Shown piece after piece: positions 54,076 through 62,225 of a DNA stretch of 64,000 nt; the first letter of the stretch is position 1, and every line of letters starts with the position of its first letter. The DNA comes from Kaiparowitsia implicata GSE-PSE-MK54-09C. Lineage in GTDB: Bacteria; Cyanobacteriota; Cyanobacteriia; Elainellales; Elainellaceae. Where the stretch lies: NCBI GenBank assembly GCA_019359435.1, contig JAHHHI010000104.1, positions 41,268 through 105,267 on the forward strand. Reading direction: 5' to 3'. The notes beneath the pieces are model-generated. The model was not told the DNA's origin. It made no database searches and worked only from the letters and a program-made list of their open reading frames with translations. The translations under genes were made by a program, and so were the position numbers.

Positions 54076-55167
54076 ATGACGTTTCGGCCGAACATTCCCT
54101 ATAACGATTTGCCGACGCTACCCCCGGCCGGAGATATCGAGACGAAGGCTATTCTGAAAGCCTGCATCGCTGCGCGCGCAGCATTAGCTGAGCTCAAGAT
54201 TTCTGGGCAGCTTATCCCCAACCAAGCCGTGCTGATTAACTCCATTCCTCCCTTGGAAGCACAAGCTAGCTCTGAAATCGAGAACATCGTCACGACCACC
54301 GACAAGCTTTTCCAGTTCGCAAATGAGTCAGGTGCACAGGCCGACCCGGCAACCAAGGAAGCACTTCGCTATCGCACCGCCATCAGCGAAGGCTTCGAGA
54401 TGCTGCGGCTTCGCCCGGTGTCAACGTCGACGGCAATTGCCGTCTGCAGCACGATCAAGGGCGTCGAGCTGAATATCCGGGCAACGCCGGGAACGGCGCT
54501 GATGAACGACGCCACCGGCGAAGTGATTTACACCCCGCCTGAGGGCCAGAGTCTGTTGCGCGACAAACTGGCGAACTGGGAGCGCTTCATTCACGAAGCT
54601 GAAGACATCGATCCACTCATCCGCCTAGCCGTGATGCACTATCAGTTCGAAGCTATCCATCCGTTCATTGACGGCAACGGTCGAACCGGCCGCGTCCTCA
54701 ATCTCCTCTACCTCGTCGATAAAGGCTTGCTCGACATCCCGGTGCTCTACCTAAGCCGGTACATTATCGCCAACAAACGCGCCTATTACGACGGGTTTCT
54801 CGCCGTCACGACCGATGGGGCATGGGAGGCCTGGATCCTCTACATGCTTGAAGCGGTGCGCGAGACAGCTATGTGGTCCACCGCGCGTATTCTCGCTATT
54901 CGCAGCCTGCTCGACCAAACGGCTGAGAAAATCCGCAAAGAGTTGCCAAAGATATACTCGCGCGAGCTGGCTGAGGTGATCTTCGTCAATCCCTATTGCC
55001 GCATCAGTGACTTGGTGGCGGCCGGCATCGCCAAGCGACAGGCGGCTTCAACTTACCTCCAGACGCTGGCGGGACATGGGCTACTGGAGCCGATGAAAGT
55101 CGGCCGGGAAAGCCTCTACATCAACCCGGCACTATTGGCACTGCTGCGAGACCCCCCGGCAAGGTGA
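54076..55167 (+). CDS. Fic-domain protein, class II with inhibitory helix and C-terminal winged helix
   Basis: 363 residues. N-terminal inhibitory helix motif S-x-x-x-E-N is seen in SSEIENIV (about 71-78). The Fic core HPFIDGNGRTGRVLNLL (about 195-211) is canonical, with catalytic His and the D that binds metal. A C-terminal winged-helix domain follows (RISDLVAAGIAKRQAASTYL, GLLEPMKVGR). This is the SoFic-like architecture: a self-inhibited AMP-transferase that modifies a protein target, with possible autoregulation. The upstream operator-like repeats support that. A truncated copy of the 5' end lies at 46369. Confidence 0.93.
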   Translation: MTFRPNIPYNDLPTLPPAGDIETKAILKACIAARAALAELKISGQLIPNQAVLINSIPPLEAQASSEIENIVTTTDKLFQFANESGAQADPATKEALRYRTAISEGFEMLRLRPVSTSTAIAVCSTIKGVELNIRATPGTALMNDATGEVIYTPPEGQSLLRDKLANWERFIHEAEDIDPLIRLAVMHYQFEAIHPFIDGNGRTGRVLNLLYLVDKGLLDIPVLYLSRYIIANKRAYYDGFLAVTTDGAWEAWILYMLEAVRETAMWSTARILAIRSLLDQTAEKIRKELPKIYSRELAEVIFVNPYCRISDLVAAGIAKRQAASTYLQTLAGHGLLEPMKVGRESLYINPALLALLRDPPAR

Positions 55168-55202
55168 CCGAACCTCGAAACGAAAACAGTTGCTCAGAAC
55201 CC

Positions 55203-55889
55203 TCAAGGCAAGGAATCTGCCTCGAAGCCACCCGCTGGTTCGTCGAGGGAGTCCATAGACAATCCGTCTTCCAGTGTGCCGGGACCTTCCTGTAACAAGC
55301 CGGCATCCTGCAGCGCCTCGAGATCCGGCAGATCGCGCAGCGTATCGAGCCCGAAATGATCCAAAAACCCCTTGGTCGTCACATAGGTGAACGGCGCCCC
55401 GGCGGTCGGGCTGCGTGGACCTGCGGTGATCATGTTCTTGTCGCGCAGCGCCCCGATCACGTCACGCGACACCTCACGCCCGAGAATCTCGGATACCCCT
55501 GCCCGCGTTAACGGCTGGTGATAGGCGATCGACACCAGCACCATGGCCTCGTTCTGGGTCAGATCGACCGCACGGTCCGGCACGGCAGCAGAAGTAGCAA
55601 TCGCATCGGCATAGGCGGTTCGGGTGCGGAAGGCCCAGCCCCCAGCGATACTGACCACGTCATAGGGCTTGCCGCGCAGCCCTTCGCGAATGTCGTCGAT
55701 CAGCAGGTCAATGCTGGCGTCGCGTCCAACAACCCGGGCCAAGGCTTCGCGCTCCACCGGCCTTGGCGCCGCGAACAGTACGGCTTCGATGCGGTTCATC
55801 CATTCGCGCCAGCGCAGGTCGGCCGGCATATCGACCAGTTCGGCATCGAAGATTGGCGGTTCGGCATCTGTCCGTTTGCGCCTGGCCAT
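55203..55889 (-). CDS. scpB: ScpB-like segregation/condensation protein
   Basis: 228 residues from the ATG at 55887-55889. Two winged helices typical of ScpB: RIEAVLFAAPRPVEREALAR in the first, and MVLVSIAYHQPLTRAGVSEI with LGREVSRDVIGALRDKNMI in the second, then APFTYVTTKGFLDHFGL. ScpB assists SMC complexes in chromosome segregation; copies of this accessory type sit on plasmids next to DUF1403 and integrases. The DUF1403 gene ends 14 bp upstream, forming an operon. Its 3' part is duplicated at 52582. Confidence 0.9.
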   Translation of the reverse strand: MARRKRTDAEPPIFDAELVDMPADLRWREWMNRIEAVLFAAPRPVEREALARVVGRDASIDLLIDDIREGLRGKPYDVVSIAGGWAFRTRTAYADAIATSAAVPDRAVDLTQNEAMVLVSIAYHQPLTRAGVSEILGREVSRDVIGALRDKNMITAGPRSPTAGAPFTYVTTKGFLDHFGLDTLRDLPDLEALQDAGLLQEGPGTLEDGLSMDSLDEPAGGFEADSLP

Positions 55890-55903
55890 TGTTTTGCCTT
55901 GCC

Positions 55904-56860
55904 TCACAAGCCGTAGAGCCGAAATGTCGGCCGGCCGCTGAGCTCACGCACCGCGCCCAACTCACTCAGCCGATCGAACAACCGCCTGGCGCCGCGCGCC
56001 GACAGTTTTGGGCTCGACCAGGAGCCCGGCACCGCGTCGTCGGTCAGCAGTAGTTTGATGACGTCGCCAGACCCTTTGGCCCGCAGCTTCGGCGCCACCT
56101 CCGTCAGTCTTGCCGTCCGGTGGGACAGCTCTATCCCAAGATCGCAGGCTTGTGCGGCCGCCGTCGCGTAGGCCAAAAATACCGCCTTGCCCCAGCCTTC
56201 GCCTCCCGGCCGGATGCGCTTGCGGTTTTCGCCCGACGTGAAAACGGCCGAGGTCACTTGTCCCATCAGCAGCGGCACCGGAATGGGCCACTTCAACTTC
56301 TGGGCGAGCAGCATGTCGGCGAGCCAGAAGCCCAACAGTTCAGCATCGGGCCGGGCCCGATAGACGGCGGCGGCGATCTCGGCCGCCAGTGTCGGCGCCG
56401 GCCGAGATGACACCATCATGTCCCCAGCATTGGCGACCACCTCGGCGAGAGCGTCATCCCAGGTCAGGTCAAGATGCTGTTCGGCGACCGGGCGCACGGA
56501 TGCCTCGTCACAGTGCGTCGTGCGGCTGGCTAGTCGGCGCCAGGCCATCAGTAGGTGACCGGAAGGGCCAGGATCGTCGCCCATCCCGCGCAGAAAATGG
56601 GCGTCGCGCAGGGCGGATTCGTCCTCGCGTCGCCCGGTCAAATTGACCGCCGCGGCAGCGCTCTGCAGGGCCAGCCGCTGGCGCCAGGCGCCGGCCCAGG
56701 AAAAATCCTGGCGCACCAGATTATCCAAGCAATTCAATGCCGCGCCGGCCAGGTAAGCCGCATCGGCATCGTGCAAAACCAGACCACGGGGTCGCGCCCA
56801 TACCGGCACTTTTGGCACCGGCGGAGTGTCGGCAGGGAGCAAATCAGCACGCGATCTCAT
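55904..56860 (-). CDS. DUF1403 family protein
   Basis: 318 residues. WARPRGLVLHDADAAYLAGA, FSWAGAWRQRLALQSAAAAV and LRDAHFLRGMGDDPGPSGHL are features that I associate with the DUF1403 family of Rhizobiales. Helical, alanine-rich, no membrane segment. A C-terminal winged-helix-like stretch (ARRLFDRLSELGAVRELSGR) may bind DNA. It heads an operon with scpB. These genes recur near site-specific recombinases on plasmids, so a role in element maintenance is possible but unproven. Confidence 0.85.
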   Translation of the reverse strand: MRSRADLLPADTPPVPKVPVWARPRGLVLHDADAAYLAGAALNCLDNLVRQDFSWAGAWRQRLALQSAAAAVNLTGRREDESALRDAHFLRGMGDDPGPSGHLLMAWRRLASRTTHCDEASVRPVAEQHLDLTWDDALAEVVANAGDMMVSSRPAPTLAAEIAAAVYRARPDAELLGFWLADMLLAQKLKWPIPVPLLMGQVTSAVFTSGENRKRIRPGGEGWGKAVFLAYATAAAQACDLGIELSHRTARLTEVAPKLRAKGSGDVIKLLLTDDAVPGSWSSPKLSARGARRLFDRLSELGAVRELSGRPTFRLYGL

Positions 56861-57180
56861 ACCGGCAGGCTATCATGTAACGGCGCTTAATGCCAGAGAA
56901 ATGCCAGATATCCGCCTTACCCGTCGGCGCATCAAAATGACCGATAATCTTGCATTATCATTCGTTACTTGCGACCTAGGGAGAAAGGGCCGAAATCTCG
57001 ACGCGAGCTCCTAAAACGAACCCCAGCACGGCTCTGCTCGGCCTCAGCAAACGCCCATACCTGTCGGAATTGTGCCCCATAGAGGGGACCGGGCCGCGCT
57101 TCTCGAGCGAGGCCCAGTTTCAGTGTGGGTTGCCCCGGGGAGACCTACGGGACAAGAACGCCCTGCCGTGCTTGGTCTCT
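56861..57180. other. Intergenic region with a palindrome
   Basis: About 320 bases upstream of DUF1403. GATAAT-CTTGC-ATTATC at 56943-56959 is an inverted repeat that could be an operator for the DUF1403-scpB operon. No gene. Confidence 0.4.
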
Positions 57181-57612
57181 CTATTCCGTGCGGGCCACGC
57201 TGGTGTGACCCCGCGCCTTGGCCAGCTCGACAAATCTGCGCTTCACGGCCTCAAAGAGAGCTGGCGGAATGGCGCCGAAGTAACCGCTATCTGTGTCAGT
57301 GGGCCGAATATCAGGCCCTGGCCAGACAAACCGGTTACTTTCAGTCAGGACGATCCATGAGCGGTCGTCGTCCAGTCCCAGCCGGCTCTTAACTGGCTGC
57401 GGGATTTCGATGGCATCGCCCGGACTGCCTGGCGCGGAATGCGTTATGGGAAGCGCTCTTACGATAGGCGAGCCGTCCTCTTCGGTCGTGACGATGGCGA
57501 GCACTAGACAAGGACGGTCCTTGTCACCCTCTTCGCGACCTTGGGCGTGTTGCCACTGCCAGAGATAGGCATATCGGAAAACGTAGCCGACCCTAATTTC
57601 AGTCGGTAGCAT
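57181..57612 (-). CDS. PemK/MazF-like toxin
   Basis: 143 residues from the ATG at 57610-57612. The N-terminus IRVGYVFRYAYLWQWQHAQG followed by KDRPCLVLAIV and ALPITHSAPG follows the PemK/MazF beta-barrel (R-P-x-x-V-I and T-S). These enzymes are usually mRNA interferases. It overlaps the end of the Phd/YefM antitoxin gene by 14 bp. The pairing of a Phd-type antitoxin with a PemK-like toxin is a known mix. Confidence 0.75.
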   Translation of the reverse strand: MLPTEIRVGYVFRYAYLWQWQHAQGREEGDKDRPCLVLAIVTTEEDGSPIVRALPITHSAPGSPGDAIEIPQPVKSRLGLDDDRSWIVLTESNRFVWPGPDIRPTDTDSGYFGAIPPALFEAVKRRFVELAKARGHTSVARTE

Positions 57613-57871
57613 GCGGTGCGAGCTCGTCGTCAAGATGCTCGTGACCAGGCGCCATTTCCGAGCGTTCAACCTCGGCGATCTCAGATGCCGTCAGTTCGCT
57701 CGTCAACTGGACGCGCCGGTCACGTTTGGACAAGCGCACGAAGTCCTCGTATGCCATTAAAACCGTCCGGGGTCGGCCATTCTTGGTAATGATGACGGGA
57801 TCCCGAACGGCGGCGTCCTGATAAGCTCCGAAGTTCTTAGATACCTGTGCGGCAGTGACAATTGAAGTCAT
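57599..57871 (-). CDS. Phd/YefM-family antitoxin
   Basis: 90 residues. TAAQVSKNFGAYQDAAVRDP followed by VIITKNGRPRTVLMAYEDFV is the Phd/YefM DNA-binding fold, and the acidic C-terminus (ERSEMAPGHEHLDDELA) would bind the toxin. A 17-bp palindrome lies 14 bp upstream of the start. Stop codon lies inside the toxin gene. Confidence 0.92.
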   Translation of the reverse strand: MTSIVTAAQVSKNFGAYQDAAVRDPVIITKNGRPRTVLMAYEDFVRLSKRDRRVQLTSELTASEIAEVERSEMAPGHEHLDDELAPHATD

Positions 57872-57885
57872 GTTTGCCTCCTATG

Positions 57886-57902
57886 TTCCGTAATTTACGG
57901 AA
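57886..57902. promoter_or_regulatory. Palindromic operator of the Phd/PemK locus
   Basis: TTCCGTAA-T-TTACGGAA, arms of 8 bp around a single base, 14 bp before the antitoxin start. Phd-type antitoxins bind such sites. Confidence 0.7.
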
Positions 57903-58192
57903 ATACCTGGAATAACGCAAGACCCCTAATTGCCGGGCTTTTGTGTCCAATCCGCCCGCTAGAAGCTGCCCGAGCCAACAGGCGCTTTCCTGCGCCGACA
58001 ACCCGATGCAAACCGCTAGATTTCGCTGTCACAGGCTCCAGGAGCGCCGTTTCAGGCTCGGATGACCTTGTGCCGTGGAAGCGACGTTTATGGCGTGTAC
58101 GCCCTTCTTTGAAGGTCGCTAAAACACGCGTGCAAAGGGTTCATTCCTAACACATTGCGACTTTGCAAGAATGCCCCTAGGGTTTCCGCGCC
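57903..58192. other. Intergenic region, possible recombination site
   Basis: About 290 bases before the serine recombinase. GCGTGTA near 58092 and ACACGC near 58125 are partly symmetrical and could belong to a res-like site, but I cannot define it. No gene. Confidence 0.3.
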
Positions 58193-59131
58193 ATGGCCAG
58201 ATCCTCGACTTACTCCGCACCCCCTCCCCTGCCCCGCCGCTTGATCGGCTACGCGCGCGTTTCAACCGAAGACCAGCTCAACGACGCCCAGGTCGATGAA
58301 CTCAAGGCGGCCGGGTGCCGCATCATCCACCACGAACACGGATCGGGTGCTTCACGCTCGAGGCCGGTGCTCACCCGGGTGATGGCCGACATCGGCGCCG
58401 GCGACGTTCTGGTCGTCGTGCGGCTCGACCGCCTAGCGCGATCGGTCAGCCACCTGCTCGAGGTCATTGAACGGTTGGAAGACAAAGGCGCGCATTTTCG
58501 CTCGCTGCGCGATCCTATCGATACCTCGACACCGCAGGGCATGTTCTCGCTGCAGGTGCTGGGGGCTGTCGCGCAGCTAGAGAGAGCCCTGATCGCTGAA
58601 CGGACCAAAGCGGGGATGCAGGCTGCCAAAGCGCGCGGCCGACTGGCAGGCAACCCTGGCCTGCGGGAACGCCGTCCAGAGGCCGTGCGCGCCGTCGCTG
58701 ATGCCCGTCGGCAAGCCTATCTCGATGAACTCATCGTCACGGCGCAGCTCTGGTTGCCTACTGTGCGCCGTATGCGGCCGCAGCACAGTTGGGAGGATGT
58801 GGTGCGGGTTCTCAACCACAAGGGGGAAAGCTGGACAATCGAGCGCCTGCGACGCGCGGTTCACCGGCTGGTCGCTGAAAAGCTGGCAGAGCCAGAGCTG
58901 ATCAAGCGCTCACCCCGACGCCCACCGGAAGACCGGCTGATGACACTAGTTGCTGGCATTGCCGTAGCCGATCCGGATTTGTCCCTGCAGGGCATCTGCA
59001 ACCACCTGGAGGCCATGCACGAGCGCACGGCCCGCGGCGCTCGGCAATGGCAGCCCTCTTCGGTCAAGGCGCTGCTTAATCGGGCCCGCCACCTTGGGCT
59101 GGTGGTACCTGATCCAGAGCCCGCCCAATAA
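58193..59131 (+). CDS. Serine recombinase (resolvase/invertase family)
   Basis: 312 residues. Catalytic domain intact: IGYARVSTEDQLNDAQVDEL with the nucleophile Ser, VVRLDRLARSVSHLLEVIE, PQGMFSLQVLGAVAQLERAL and ERTKAGMQAAKARGRLAGNP. The C-terminal extension of about 130 residues (IVTAQLWLPTVRRMRPQHSW, SWTIERLRRAVHRLVAEKLA) is longer than in Tn3 resolvases and has two extra HTH-like stretches. Cuts and rejoins DNA at a short site, perhaps in 57903-58192. It is followed, 220 bp later, by a tyrosine integrase. Confidence 0.93.
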   Translation: MARSSTYSAPPPLPRRLIGYARVSTEDQLNDAQVDELKAAGCRIIHHEHGSGASRSRPVLTRVMADIGAGDVLVVVRLDRLARSVSHLLEVIERLEDKGAHFRSLRDPIDTSTPQGMFSLQVLGAVAQLERALIAERTKAGMQAAKARGRLAGNPGLRERRPEAVRAVADARRQAYLDELIVTAQLWLPTVRRMRPQHSWEDVVRVLNHKGESWTIERLRRAVHRLVAEKLAEPELIKRSPRRPPEDRLMTLVAGIAVADPDLSLQGICNHLEAMHERTARGARQWQPSSVKALLNRARHLGLVVPDPEPAQ

Positions 59132-59353
59132 CCAGCAGGCATCAGCCGGGCTGCGGTTCCGCTTATCGGGCGCCGATCGCGTGCCGCTGCTGTTTAAGGG
59201 CAATGACTGTGTGCACACCGCCATCGAAATTGCCTAGGCAAACGCTCGCCGAACAGCAGTCTGATCGCCATCTAACGCAAATCAGGCTAAAGTTCCGCTC
59301 AGCCGAGCGGAATCCGCGCAGTCACGATGCATCTGTTGCTACGGAACAAAAAC

Positions 59354-60553
59354 ATGCAGTCCGCTCCTCCAGGAAAAACGACAGCTCGAAATCGCGACGC
59401 GGATGCTGACAAAGATCTGCGGGATGGCTCTGCTCGGCCCCAGGGGACGCAGGCACCCGCCGGAATTTCACCAGCCCCAAGCGGCGCGGTCGAAACAGCC
59501 GAAAACGAGGATGCCGACGCCTCGGCCGAGGTAGTGTCCCCTGCCCCGCAGATCGCGCCTATCCTGCCGGCACATCTAGAGACGCTCGCCGATCGCGCCC
59601 GGGAGTATGTCGAGGCGGCAAGTTCGCCGAATACGCGCCGGGCTTACGATTCCGATTGGAGGCATTTCTGCGCCTGGTGCCGGCGCCAGGGTCTTGCGCA
59701 TCTGCCGTCCGATCCGCAAGTCGTGGGGCTCTACATCACCGCCTGTGCCTCTGGCGAGGCGACGGGCAACCGTAAGCCGGCGGCCGTCTCCAGCATCGAG
59801 CGGCGGCTTTCCGCGCTGTCTTGGCACTATCGCCAGCTGGGCGAACGGCTCGACCGCGGCGACCGCCATATTGCCACTGTCCTCGACGGCATTCGGAACA
59901 CCCACGGCCGCCCCCCGGTACAGAAGGAAGCCGTGCTACCCCAGGACCTTCTAGCCATGCTGGAGACGCTGGATCGCGGCACACTGCGCGGCCTGCGTGA
60001 TCGTGCCATCCTGCTGATCGCCTTTGCCGGCGGGCTACGGCGCTCGGAAGTGGTAGGGCTCGATGTTGCTCAGGGGCAAACCGAGGATGGACGGGGCTGG
60101 ATTGATATCCTCGAGCGCGGGGTGGTTTTGACCCTGCGGGGCAAGAACGGCTGGCGTGAAGTTGAGATTGGACGCGGGTCGTCCGATAGAACGTGCCCTG
60201 TAGTGGCGCTTGAAACCTGGCTGAAACTGGGGCGAATTGCCCACGGCCCTGTCTTCCGACGCGTGACCGGCGGGGGCAAGACGGTGGGACCCGACCGACT
60301 CCGCGACCAGGAAGTCGCGCGTCTGGTCAAGCGCACGGCCGTTGCTGCAGGTGTGCGCGGCGATCTCTCGGAAGACGAGCGTCAGGAAAAGTTCTCCGGA
60401 CACTCGCTGCGTGCCGGTCTCGCCTCGTCAGCCGAGGTCGATGAGCGCTATGTGCAAAAGCAACTCGGTCATGCCTCGGCCGAGATGACGCGCCGGTACC
60501 AGCGGCGGCGCGACCGTTTCCGGATCAATCTTACCAAGGCTGCGGGTCTATAG
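59354..60553 (+). CDS. Tyrosine site-specific integrase
   Basis: 399 residues from the ATG at 59354; an upstream ATG at 59327 is possible. SAM-like core-binding domain at about 75-180 (VEAASSPNTRRAYDSDWRHF, SSIERRLSALSWHY), catalytic domain with Arg in AFAGGLRRSEVVGL, the H-x-x-R box GHSLRAGLASSAEVDERYV and the nucleophile Tyr in MTRRYQRR. The last 150 bp with the stop are duplicated at 62226-62389. The 10-bp motif CCCTACCCTA begins 3 bp after the stop codon. Confidence 0.93.
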   Translation: MQSAPPGKTTARNRDADADKDLRDGSARPQGTQAPAGISPAPSGAVETAENEDADASAEVVSPAPQIAPILPAHLETLADRAREYVEAASSPNTRRAYDSDWRHFCAWCRRQGLAHLPSDPQVVGLYITACASGEATGNRKPAAVSSIERRLSALSWHYRQLGERLDRGDRHIATVLDGIRNTHGRPPVQKEAVLPQDLLAMLETLDRGTLRGLRDRAILLIAFAGGLRRSEVVGLDVAQGQTEDGRGWIDILERGVVLTLRGKNGWREVEIGRGSSDRTCPVVALETWLKLGRIAHGPVFRRVTGGGKTVGPDRLRDQEVARLVKRTAVAAGVRGDLSEDERQEKFSGHSLRAGLASSAEVDERYVQKQLGHASAEMTRRYQRRRDRFRINLTKAAGL

Positions 60554-60565
60554 CCCCCTACCCTA
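60403..60565. repeat. 163-bp direct repeat, copy 1 (integrase 3' end)
   Basis: From CTCGCTGCGTGCCGG in the integrase to CCCTACCCTA after its stop. The partner at 62226-62389 has one extra G and a few substitutions. The two copies bracket a 1.66-kb segment holding toxin-antitoxin pieces. Confidence 0.92.
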
Positions 60566-60603
60566 TCGTTGGGGGCCGCTAAAGGGCTCCGGGTGAAAGC
60601 GAG

Positions 60604-60613
60604 CCCTACCCTG
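60604..60613. repeat. Second occurrence of the CCCTACCCT motif
   Basis: CCCTACCCTG, 48 bp after the motif at 60556-60565. The others are at 62036-62045 and 62380-62389. Confidence 0.6.
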
Positions 60614-60637
60614 TCGCCGGGCCATGGCCACTCCTAT

Positions 60638-60663
60638 ATGGTCACAATACTCATTCTGACCAT
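60638..60663. promoter_or_regulatory. Inverted repeat operator of the antitoxin gene
   Basis: ATGGTCA (60638-60644) and TGACCAT (60657-60663), perfect arms with 12 bases between, 11 bp before the antitoxin start. Confidence 0.55.
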
Positions 60664-60674
60664 CAGAAGTTCGT

Positions 60675-60941
60675 ATGCGGCCCATTCCCCAAGAAGATAC
60701 CAATTGGACAGTCGCAAGTGCAAAGGCCCACCTTTCGCAGCTTATCGAGCGCGCGCAGTCTTCTCCACAAACCATCAATCGAAACGGCAAACCAATTGTA
60801 GTCGTCGTGTCGGCTGAAGAATGGGAGCGAAGGACCGCGAGGAAGGGTACGCTCGCGCAGTTTTTGCTGGGGTCGCCACTACAGGGCGGCAACATCGATC
60901 TTGAGCGGCTGCGCGACGAGCCATACGATTTGCCACTTTGA
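60675..60941 (+). CDS. Phd/YefM-family antitoxin (VapB-like partner)
   Basis: 88 residues. WTVASAKAHLSQLIERAQSS followed by PQTINRNGKPIVVVVSAEEW is a typical Phd/YefM fold and GTLAQFLLGSPLQGG the toxin-binding tail seen in pairs with VapC. Intact, with an inverted repeat upstream, but only a short vapC fragment follows. So it is an orphan antitoxin. Confidence 0.9.
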   Translation: MRPIPQEDTNWTVASAKAHLSQLIERAQSSPQTINRNGKPIVVVVSAEEWERRTARKGTLAQFLLGSPLQGGNIDLERLRDEPYDLPL

Positions 60942-60997
60942 GACTGCTACTGGACACCACGGTCCTGCCCGAGATGATGAAGCCTGCCCTGCACTAG
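60938..60997 (+). pseudogene. N-terminal fragment of a VapC toxin
   Basis: TTG overlapping the antitoxin stop by 4 bp begins LRLLLDTTVLPEMMKPALH and ends in TAG. This is the first 20 residues of a PIN-domain VapC (usual L-L-D-T-N-V-L-S-E), after which homology is lost. Confidence 0.8.
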
Positions 60998-61039
60998 ACT
61001 TCTTGGAATGGCCGGACCGTCTTGACGACGAACGTGCGT

Positions 61040-61279
61040 TCAGGAATGACCCCACAAATCGTTAATCTCCTCCTTGGTCATCTCATGGCCACCAGCAGCC
61101 CCATTAGCTTTTAGCTGACGAGAGATATTCCTCAGACGTTCGGCCAAGGGAACCTGTGAATTTTCCGCTGTAAGGGCGTCAAGGGCATCACTGACCGCTT
61201 CGGTCAGAGCTACCTGTCCCCTTTCCGCAAGTTGGCGCGCCAGCCTATCGGCGCGCGGATCACAAATTGGCAACTTCAT
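61040..61279 (-). CDS. VapB-family antitoxin (Rv0623-like)
   Basis: 79 residues from the ATG at 61277-61279. MKLPICDPRADRLARQLAER then GQVALTEAVSDALDALTAEN and KANGAAGGHEMTKEEINDLW agree with VapB antitoxins of the transcription-factor-like class. The usual vapC should follow; downstream only about 40 bases with a hint of a VapC start (FVV) remain before the opposing vapC fragment. Also an orphan antitoxin. Confidence 0.85.
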   Translation of the reverse strand: MKLPICDPRADRLARQLAERGQVALTEAVSDALDALTAENSQVPLAERLRNISRQLKANGAAGGHEMTKEEINDLWGHS

Positions 61280-61384
61280 CCCCGGTACTGCTTCTGCTTG
61301 CAATACCCATTGTCACATTGGTTATGTCAGCGACAATGACTCGGTAGCGTCGTTTGCAATCTGACGAAGGGAGAGAGGCCTTAT

Positions 61385-61627
61385 ATGATGACCGCTGGCC
61401 AGCTGAAGAAAAGTTTGAGAACCCTGCACTGGTCAACCTTGACCCTGGCAGATGTCTTGCACTGTCCAACGGACGTAGTCATGGCCTGGTACTTTGGCTA
61501 CGAGCCAGTCCCACCGGCCGTTGCGAGCTGGCTTGAGCGACTGGTTGCAGCCCACGAGGACAACCCCGCCCCTAGCGGCGGACTTTCAGACCAAGACACG
61601 GGGGCCGCCGATGCAGGGGACCATTGA
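61385..61627 (+). CDS. Small XRE-like HTH protein
   Basis: 80 residues. QLKKSLRTLHWSTLTLADVL then HCPTDVVMAWYFGYEPVPPA is an XRE-like helix-turn-helix of the short single-domain kind common in Rhizobiales, ending WLERLVAAHEDNP. It overlaps the next gene by 17 bp. Function unknown; it could be a regulator of this small operon. Confidence 0.65.
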   Translation: MMTAGQLKKSLRTLHWSTLTLADVLHCPTDVVMAWYFGYEPVPPAVASWLERLVAAHEDNPAPSGGLSDQDTGAADAGDH

Positions 61628-61892
61628 TCGGCTTAGCGAGGAGCTGTCAAAGCGGTACTTTGTATATCTCGAATCGCTCCTCGTAGAGCTCGTGGCCGAA
61701 GGCGGCGCCCTGGAGTTCCAATGTGGTTTTGCTTTGCGTAGCGACCACAAGTTGCGCACCTGCCGCTACGGCGTTCCGGCGGGCGAATGGGCGACGGACG
61801 CCGAGCGGGATATCATTGCTGCGGCGGTTTTTGAGGAGCTCGAGCACTTCATCGACGAAGCGATCGCCGAGCAGCTGCAAGACGCCAATTAA
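61611..61892 (+). CDS. Hypothetical protein coupled to the XRE-like gene
   Basis: 93 residues from the ATG at 61611. Protein-like throughout: SKRYFVYLESLLVELVAEGG, FALRSDHKLRTCRYGVPAGE, DIIAAAVFEELEHFIDEAI. No family recognised. Overlap of 17 bp with the XRE-like gene suggests a two-gene unit, possibly a further cargo pair of this island. Confidence 0.5.
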   Translation: MQGTIDRLSEELSKRYFVYLESLLVELVAEGGALEFQCGFALRSDHKLRTCRYGVPAGEWATDAERDIIAAAVFEELEHFIDEAIAEQLQDAN

Positions 61893-62035
61893 CCCGGCGA
61901 GGTTAGGAGGACTCGCCTGTCTTTGTGGAAGCAGGCAGGGAGGACCGTTTTGGTATTGGCTTTCGATCGGCACATCCGCGCTCGAGCCAATGGCGAAAGG
62001 ATGGACAAAGAGCCAGCGCCGCGCCGTTCGTAGGG

Positions 62036-62045
62036 CCCTACCCTA
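62036..62045. repeat. Third occurrence of CCCTACCCTA
   Basis: CCCTACCCTA, overlapping the palindrome TAGGGCCCTA (62031-62040). Read on the minus strand it contains the TAG stop of the vapC fragment (CAG TAG GG). Confidence 0.65.
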
Positions 62046-62181
62046 CTGCAGTTCAGGCAGCGTGTTGAACGGAACAATTGCCTGGACGTCCAACGGCTCG
62101 AAATGCCGCAGATTGCGGGTCAACACAACGAGCTCGTGCACACGAGCCGTGGCGGCAATCGCGATATCTTCGAATCCCCGT
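62042..62181 (-). pseudogene. C-terminal fragment of a VapC/PIN toxin
   Basis: GFEDIAIAATARVHELVVLT followed by RNLRHFEPLDVQAIVPFNTL and PELQ stop. This is the last third of a PIN-domain toxin with the conserved Asp and T-R-N-x-x-H-F. The 5' part is absent. Confidence 0.8.
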
Positions 62182-62225
62182 TAATCAGCGCGCGCGGCAT
62201 CAATTATGCCTCCTGCCACATGACG

